Origin: an uncultured Mycoplasmatota bacterium
Lineage (GTDB): Bacteria; Bacillota_I; Bacilli_A; RF39; UBA660
DNA: 64,000 nucleotides
Direction: 5' to 3'
Assembly (NCBI GenBank): GCA_900546715.1
Contig: UREA01000004.1
Coordinates: 17,386 to 81,385, forward strand
Shown here: one piece after another, positions 59,637 through 64,000 of the stretch
Layout of the letters: each line of letters opens with the position of its first letter
Position numbering within the stretch: the first letter of the stretch is position 1
The notes under the pieces: generated by a model
Databases searched by the model: none
What the model saw: only the letters and a program-made list of their open reading frames with translations
What the model was told of the DNA's origin: nothing
Position numbers and translations under genes: made by a program

Positions 59637-60944
59637 TTAAAATGACTTTCTTTTATTTATAGAATATTTATTTTTCTTACCTTTGTTTCTTGGATAATGT
59701 CTATCTTTTTTGATTAGAATTAAATACTTCTCAATTTTTTGCTCCAGTAAATTAAACATCTGATTTTGTTTATTTATATCTTCTTCCAATATTATTTTTA
59801 CCAATGCTTTCTTAACAAAACCTACTGCCATATTCATATTAACTTTCATTTCATTCTTATATTTTGTTTGATCAATATTTTTTTCGGCATCTTGCTTAAA
59901 TGCTTGAATTAAATTATAAACTAATATTTGACTATATATATCTTGATAAATAATAATATCATTACTACTGGTTATTGTTTCAATCTTTAAACTTTCTTTT
60001 AAACTATGATAGTTTGATTCTATTTCCCACCTTAACTTGTATAATTCAACCATTTCATCATAATTAATTTCTTCTTGCAATAAGTTAGTTGCCAATATGA
60101 TTTTTTCTCCATCTTTATTATCAATAATAACAATTCTTATTTCTATATCTTCTTTAGTTTCTTCCATCTCTTTATAAAAATCAGGATAATCCTTTTTATA
60201 ATACCTAACTCTGTCATATTGATATGGTATTTTAATTATTTCATCCTTATTTTGCATTTTACTTATTTGCTTAATAAAATCTTTTGCTTGTAATCTCACA
60301 ACAAATTTATCATTATTTTTTATTGAATAATACATATCTGGTAATGATGTATAACCTCTATCCATAGTTCTTATTATGGGATATGGCAAGTTTAATTCTT
60401 TAATATTATTAAGATTTTGTCGTGCCATTTTTCTCTCAGATGCATCATATTTATCTATAATGGTATCCATAATATAATGATTTAATGTATCATACATATT
60501 TGATATAGTCGCTCTTGCAACACTTTCGTTTGGATGTAATTCATTAAATTTTTCTCTTGTTTTTTTGCTATTCGGTATTTCAAAATCACTCCCATCTATT
60601 GCTACTAAAATATATCCGTGAAATAATTTTACTTCTGACTTAAATTCAGTATAAAATCCTTTTAAATTTTCTCGCATCATATCTAAATATATTTCACTAT
60701 TTAATTTTAGTCTTTGTTTTAATACTGCTGGTGCAGAAATATCAGTCATATTAATTAACTCTGTAAATTCTTCTATTTCCATTTTGCTTGTTAATCCTCT
60801 CTTATTTATTCCATATAATACCACTTTTTCAAAATTCATTTTTCTATCTCTTATAAATGATTTTTCATTATTTCTATATTTTATTCTTGCTTTATCACTC
60901 CTAATTGTATTTTTAATTTTATCTATACAATATTTTTTATACAA
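59637..60944 (-). CDS. IS4-type DDE transposase
   Basis: About 435 residues. The DDE elements of IS4-like transposases are visible: first Asp in LVAIDGSDFEIP, second in IRTMDRGYTSLPD, and the YREK-type signature with the catalytic Glu in YKLRWEIESNYHSLKESLKI. The C-terminus is basic. TTG 60944 is the likely start, with AGGTGG 8 bases upstream; GTG 60956 lies on the ribosome site. No frameshift, so it may be active. Confidence 0.92.
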   Translation of the reverse strand: MYKKYCIDKIKNTIRSDKARIKYRNNEKSFIRDRKMNFEKVVLYGINKRGLTSKMEIEEFTELINMTDISAPAVLKQRLKLNSEIYLDMMRENLKGFYTEFKSEVKLFHGYILVAIDGSDFEIPNSKKTREKFNELHPNESVARATISNMYDTLNHYIMDTIIDKYDASERKMARQNLNNIKELNLPYPIIRTMDRGYTSLPDMYYSIKNNDKFVVRLQAKDFIKQISKMQNKDEIIKIPYQYDRVRYYKKDYPDFYKEMEETKEDIEIRIVIIDNKDGEKIILATNLLQEEINYDEMVELYKLRWEIESNYHSLKESLKIETITSSNDIIIYQDIYSQILVYNLIQAFKQDAEKNIDQTKYKNEMKVNMNMAVGFVKKALVKIILEEDINKQNQMFNLLEQKIEKYLILIKKDRHYPRNKGKKNKYSINKRKSF

Positions 60945-61056
60945 AATTATTACCACCTTTTATTCACATTAATTATATTAAAAAAAGAATAGAATTTGTT
61001 TTTTTCTATTCTTAAGTTAATAACATTGGAGTTAGTTGTTCTACCCTTACTTTATT

Positions 61057-62067
61057 TTACCATCTACTACAAGATAAGTTATATTTATTGCACACCTCTT
61101 CTGTAAGAATTTCATAAGTATACTCATCGCCACCACAACCTCCAGAGTAATAAATATTAAAATTAGCCAATATTTTTCTACGATCACCAACATATTTTTG
61201 GTTATATAATGTATCTTTAAAATATATTCTATCAACACTCACAGATGTATCTGAAACTTTATATATAACTCCGCTAGTTTTTAGAGATTTTATTTGATCC
61301 TGAATATTTTGAGGTATATTAAGTTTACAATCTGGAAAAACCCCATATAACATATATGCTTGCCCCTCTATATTTGAAAGTGGAAAAGAATAAGAATCTG
61401 AATAACCATAACTATCCAAATTATACTTATTATAATTAGGAAATAATACTTTTAACTCCCCAACAGTTTTATTAACACAAACTGTATTTAGATGTATATA
61501 ACCTCCACAATCATCTGTAACAGTATATTCCACATTATCATTTAAATTTATCATACCCACATGCGAGTCTTCTTCATTTCCATTATCCGAATTATTATCA
61601 TTATTATTTGAAGAATTGTCATCTTGATTACTATTATCAGATGAAGTATTTTGGTTATTGTCATTATTCTCTGATGATGTATTTTGATTATTATTATTAT
61701 TATTAGAAGTACTATTATTTTGAGTATTATTATTACTATTATCCCCAGTATTTCCTGTAGTATTTTGATTATTAGAGTTATCTTCTACATCTTCTATATT
61801 TTCTTCATTTTCAATTTCTACACATTCACCATTTTCATTCAAAATATAATTTTCTTCACAAGTATTAGTTTGCCCTTGATCTTGTTCCTCTGTTTTTTCT
61901 TCCTCAACTTGATTATTATTATCTTCAATTTGACTACTATTATCATTATTATTTAAATTATAGAGTATAATAGCAGAAGTAGTACCACCTACAACAACTA
62001 TAGCAACAACTGTACTAATAACAATATGGGTTTTAATAAACTCTACAATACCAATTAATATTTTCAT
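61057..62067 (-). CDS. Membrane-anchored protein with Asn/Ser/Asp-rich stalk and C-terminal Cys domain
   Basis: 336 residues: one N-terminal helix (about 12-36), an acidic segment with CEENYILNENGECVEIE, a low-complexity stalk (about 95-175) with repeated NNQNTSS(E/D)N units, and a C-terminal domain of about 155 residues with six cysteines (VFPDCKL, GGCGGDEYTYEILTEEVCNK) and no known fold. The layout suggests a cell-surface protein presented on a flexible stalk. Second gene after the DUF5011-like gene, with GGAGTG about 9 bases before the ATG. Confidence 0.78.
   Translation of the reverse strand: MKILIGIVEFIKTHIVISTVVAIVVVGGTTSAIILYNLNNNDNSSQIEDNNNQVEEEKTEEQDQGQTNTCEENYILNENGECVEIENEENIEDVEDNSNNQNTTGNTGDNSNNNTQNNSTSNNNNNNQNTSSENNDNNQNTSSDNSNQDDNSSNNNDNNSDNGNEEDSHVGMINLNDNVEYTVTDDCGGYIHLNTVCVNKTVGELKVLFPNYNKYNLDSYGYSDSYSFPLSNIEGQAYMLYGVFPDCKLNIPQNIQDQIKSLKTSGVIYKVSDTSVSVDRIYFKDTLYNQKYVGDRRKILANFNIYYSGGCGGDEYTYEILTEEVCNKYNLSCSRW
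61580..61780 (-). repeat. AAT/AGT-codon low-complexity stretch encoding an Asn/Ser/Asp-rich stalk
   Basis: Imperfect triplet-based repeats within the gene at 61057-62067. Such tracts change length easily by slippage, so stalk length may vary between strains. Confidence 0.7.
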
Positions 62068-62086
62068 TTTTACTCACACTCCAATT

Positions 62087-62953
62087 TTAATATAATTCCG
62101 TTCTATAATTAAATTCATTACCATTAGTAGTTATTTTATTTTCATTTATTATCACAAATTCAAATTCGTAATGATAAGATAATGGCTCTCCCATTTCATC
62201 ATAAATAGTTGTAGTTGTTGCAAGAATTTTATTTCCTTTTATTTCATAAATACCCGTTTGATAATCGCCACCACAAGCAACACCAAAATCACAATATTGA
62301 TATACAAAACGGAATGTACCATCATTTTTAAACTGATAACTTCCTGATAGAGTAGAAGAGGAATGAGCATAATATCCCTTATATTTTATAGTAGCATTGT
62401 TTACTTTTAAAATAAATTCTTCCTCGGTAGTATTACCACTACTATCAGTAACAACATATTTCAAATTATATATTCCTACAACATTAAAATCATAATCTCC
62501 ACTTACATTTACACTTAATTCTTCTAAAGAATTATCACTCACTTGCACTCTTTCTAATAAATTTATTTCATTTCCAATAGTTGTAGATAACTCACTTTCA
62601 AATTCTATAATTGGTTTAGTAGTATCTACTATATTAACCTCAAAATTATATTCTTCTTCATTACCAAACTCATTAATATATTTAATATTTATTTGTTGCT
62701 CACCTAGAGTAGAAGTATCAACTCTTATATTCTCTGTTAGTAACTCTCCATTATCCACTCTTTTTATTAAAGATAATAAATATACTTCACTGTTTATTTC
62801 TAAATTTAAGTCATCATATAGCTCAATATTAGTTTTAGGCTTATTAAATAATAATAGAGATACCACAACAATAGCAATTATTAATAAAACTATTATTGAA
62901 GTAACTAAAATATGCTTTTTTATAAACATATTAATATTACCTAACAATTTCAT
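62087..62953 (-). CDS. Membrane-anchored Ig-like (DUF5011-type) protein
   Basis: 288 residues: N-terminal helix (about 14-36), then two bacterial Ig-like repeats of the DUF5011 kind (about 45-110 and 112-190; VNIVDTTKPIIEFESELSTT, YNLKYVVTDSSGNTTEEEF) and a C-terminal beta-rich domain with one Cys pair (YCDFGVACGGDYQTGIYEI). A surface-exposed role is likely; ligand unknown. Its ATG overlaps the stop of a 12-codon leader ORF, and the transcript carries a structured leader. Confidence 0.82.
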   Translation of the reverse strand: MKLLGNINMFIKKHILVTSIIVLLIIAIVVVSLLLFNKPKTNIELYDDLNLEINSEVYLLSLIKRVDNGELLTENIRVDTSTLGEQQINIKYINEFGNEEEYNFEVNIVDTTKPIIEFESELSTTIGNEINLLERVQVSDNSLEELSVNVSGDYDFNVVGIYNLKYVVTDSSGNTTEEEFILKVNNATIKYKGYYAHSSSTLSGSYQFKNDGTFRFVYQYCDFGVACGGDYQTGIYEIKGNKILATTTTIYDEMGEPLSYHYEFEFVIINENKITTNGNEFNYRTELY

Positions 62954-62988
62954 CTGTTATCACACTCAAAATAAAAATTTACTAACAT
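62950..62988 (-). CDS. 12-codon leader ORF
   Basis: ATG 62988 encodes MLVNFYFECDNR and stops at TGA overlapping the next ATG (ATGA). It has AAGGGAG 8 bases upstream, stronger than the site in front of the main gene, so it probably serves translational coupling. Its first four residues match those of the 25-codon ORF at 15762-15839. Confidence 0.5.
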   Translation of the reverse strand: MLVNFYFECDNR

Positions 62989-63020
62989 AATAACAACTCC
63001 CTTTTATTAAAAACAAACAA

Positions 63021-63093
63021 AAGAAAAAAGGACACTGTACAAGCTGTCCTATTACTACATCAGCTAATAGGCACCGCTTAATTAACTGATGTA
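63021..63093 (-). promoter_or_regulatory. Structured 5' leader with alternative hairpins and terminator
   Basis: Transcript order: hairpin A TACATCAG...CTGATGTA (63093-63056); hairpin B CCTATTA...TAATAGG (63071-63048), which encloses the 3' arm of A; and terminator hairpin C AGGACA...TGTCCT (63050-63029) followed by TTTTTCTT. B shares two G with C and cannot form with A, so A+C and B are competing states, as in attenuators and riboswitches. No known aptamer was recognised. Confidence 0.55.
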
Positions 63094-63096
63094 TAT

Positions 63097-63125
63097 ATCA
63101 TACCAAAAATATTGGATATTGTCAA
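63097..63125 (-). promoter_or_regulatory. Near-consensus sigma-A promoter of the surface-protein operon
   Basis: Minus strand TTGACA (63125-63120), 17-base spacer, TATGAT (63102-63097). The predicted start falls at the first base of hairpin A, about 140 bases before the main ORF. Confidence 0.82.
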
Positions 63126-63131
63126 TTATTT

Positions 63132-63150
63132 TACTGATGATTTATCAGTA
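63132..63150. promoter_or_regulatory. Inverted repeat upstream of the promoter
   Basis: TACTGAT-GATTT-ATCAGTA, 7 bases upstream of the -35 element. Possible regulator site, or part of the neighbouring IS end. Confidence 0.4.
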
Positions 63151-63159
63151 TTAGTTGTA

Positions 63160-63196
63160 GGTTTGTCAAACAAAAGTGACAGAGTCACGACAAACC
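63160..63196. repeat. Hairpin at the presumed IS481-type element end
   Basis: GGTTTGTC ... GACAAACC enclosing GTGAC-AGA-GTCAC, 9 bases past the transposase stop. Probably the terminal region of the insertion sequence. Confidence 0.5.
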
Positions 63197-63205
63197 AACT
63201 ATAGA

Positions 63206-64000
63206 TTATTTTAATTTTTTAAAATAATCACGAAGCACTTCAATTGGAGATTTCCAATCAAGTGGTTGCATAGGGAAATTATTATATTCTCTCAAATATG
63301 ATTGCAACTGCTTATTGGCATCTTCAATTGAATAAAAGCGGTGAGTAGAATAAAACCGTTCATTATCTTTCCGATGGCTTCTTTCAACCTTACCATTATG
63401 TTTAGGTGTGTAAGGTTTAATTAAGTCATGTCGGATACCCGCCTTAATTAGGCCATGTTCAAATATTGTAAGATTATTTTCATCTTTAGCAATTAATCGT
63501 TTGGTGAATTCTACACCATTATCGGTTCTTACAGTATAAATTTTAAATGGGAATCTTTTTATTACTTCTAACAAGAATTTGTAAGAAGTATATGTAGATT
63601 TCTCTCCATAAATTTGTAAGTACCGAAATCTAGAGAATTCATCAATAGCGGTGTATTGATACAATTTGAACTGGCCTACAATACATTTAGTTGGAACGGT
63701 TTTAACATCTATCTGTATTCGTTCTCCAGGAAAAGTCATCTGTATATATGGTTTGGTTTTGTGTTTTCGTTTTTTCTTTTTACCTTGGAATTTTAAGTTG
63801 AGTTTTTTCATTTGAGTGTATAAACTAGATATTGATCTAGTGTAACCTCTTTGCTTTAACTTAACCCAAAACACAACCAAACCAGTATCAACATTCCTCT
63901 TAAACATATCTTTGATGAGTTTAATTTCTTCAGGAGTATGTTGATTAGGATGACTTTTAGGTCTACGACTGTAGTCTGCCAAAGAACGAATATCACCATT
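63206..64000 (-). CDS. IS481-type transposase (rve/DDE), 5' end outside window
   Basis: 265 codons seen; the frame is open at the right edge (NGDIRSLADYSRRPK), so the true start lies beyond the window. An HTH-like N-terminal region (TPEEIKLIKDMFKRN) precedes an rve integrase core with DDE residues in RIQIDVKTVP, VRTDNGVEF and KHNGKVERSHRKD. IS481-like by the last two motifs; IS30 is less likely because of the KPYTPKHNGKVERSH wording. Confidence 0.9.
   Translation of the reverse strand, partial: NGDIRSLADYSRRPKSHPNQHTPEEIKLIKDMFKRNVDTGLVVFWVKLKQRGYTRSISSLYTQMKKLNLKFQGKKKKRKHKTKPYIQMTFPGERIQIDVKTVPTKCIVGQFKLYQYTAIDEFSRFRYLQIYGEKSTYTSYKFLLEVIKRFPFKIYTVRTDNGVEFTKRLIAKDENNLTIFEHGLIKAGIRHDLIKPYTPKHNGKVERSHRKDNERFYSTHRFYSIEDANKQLQSYLREYNNFPMQPLDWKSPIEVLRDYFKKLK

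Larger units (their letters stand above)
59493..61028 (-). mobile_element. IS4-family-like insertion sequence
   Basis: 1,536 bp bounded by perfect 19-bp inverted repeats: CAATGTTATTAACTTAAGA at 59493-59511 and its complement at 61010-61028. It contains one intact transposase gene and, inside the left end, a strong hairpin (59533-59569) with a T-rich tail on the plus strand that would stop read-in. No target-site duplication is visible in the flanks. Confidence 0.85.

Noticed and set aside
61580..61960. Possible CRISPR or tandem-repeat array
   Set aside because: The periodicity is a triplet pattern of Asn/Ser/Asp codons within one open frame; there are no constant repeats with unique spacers.
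63048..63093. H-type pseudoknot in the leader RNA
   Set aside because: The two pairings (8 and 7 bp) would leave only one-base connectors, one of which must span an 8-bp stem; that is sterically unlikely, so I treat the hairpins as alternatives.

Overview
The window is strongly AT-rich and uses the standard bacterial code: TGA acts as a stop in many ATGA gene overlaps and TGG encodes Trp. The gene content is that of a low-GC, single-membrane Bacillota: TagO, TagD and TagGH wall teichoic acid functions, LtaS, an LCP ligase, RNase Y, PcrA, LigA and a CotY/CotZ-like spore-coat protein. Together these suggest an uncultured gut-type Bacilli or Erysipelotrichia-like lineage. The placement is inference, because no rRNA or marker phylogeny is available here.

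Layout. (1) 1-7 kb, minus strand: a DNA-maintenance operon, pcrA, a nucleotidyltransferase and ligA, followed by a small anchored protein and a truncated double solute-binding-domain protein. (2) 7-12.4 kb, minus: lemA and three DUF2207-type genes with a clear promoter and terminator; the divergent gene is a Cys-rich CotZ-like gene with a sigma-E-like promoter. (3) 13-15.9 kb: rny, a Panacea-type toxin-antitoxin pair and a 25-codon ORF resembling the start of an AAA ATPase. (4) 15.9-40.5 kb, minus: a 25-kb cell-surface glycopolymer island. Terminators and promoters split it into three transcription units: tagO to a polymerase-GT4 fusion (40.5-26.1 kb), CDP-glycerol transferases (26.0-21.3 kb), and tagGH-tagD-polymerase/TagA-GT39 (21.2-15.9 kb). 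It encodes a CapE/reductase/CapG route to an N-acetyl-6-deoxy-amino-L-sugar, two ABC-2 exporters, and an unusual number of fused glycosyltransferases. (5) 40.6-42.9 kb: decaying defence/toxin genes, a fic gene broken by a 5-bp duplication and a frameshifted MqsR-sized toxin next to an intact zinc-finger/HTH/Panacea antitoxin. (6) 43-50 kb: a GIY-YIG/HTH/membrane protein, a Ca2+-ATPase, and a two-gene operon pairing a dockerin-bearing glucosaminidase with a membrane-anchored cohesin protein. (7) 50-59 kb, minus: GtrB-like transferase, YfhO-GtrA fusion, LCP protein, LtaS. (8) 59-64 kb: tRNA-Gly(GCC) preceded by a half-tRNA integration scar, an IS4-type element, two anchored surface proteins behind a structured leader, and an IS481-type transposase running off the right edge.

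How the genes fit together. Most of the window builds and remodels the envelope. TagO primes undecaprenyl phosphate; the TagA domain, TagD and the CDP-glycerol transferases build polyglycerol phosphate; TagGH exports it; and the LCP protein could attach it to peptidoglycan. A second ABC exporter and the Cap enzymes indicate a separate amino-sugar polymer. GtrB with YfhO-GtrA would decorate a teichoic acid outside the cell, and LtaS makes lipoteichoic acid. The cohesin-dockerin pair would fix an autolysin to the membrane. The strongest leads are that pair, the shared polymerase module fused to different glycosyltransferases, the single stop codon splitting a bifunctional transferase, the two broken toxin-type genes, and the promoter/alternative-hairpin/leader-peptide arrangement at 62.95-63.13 kb.
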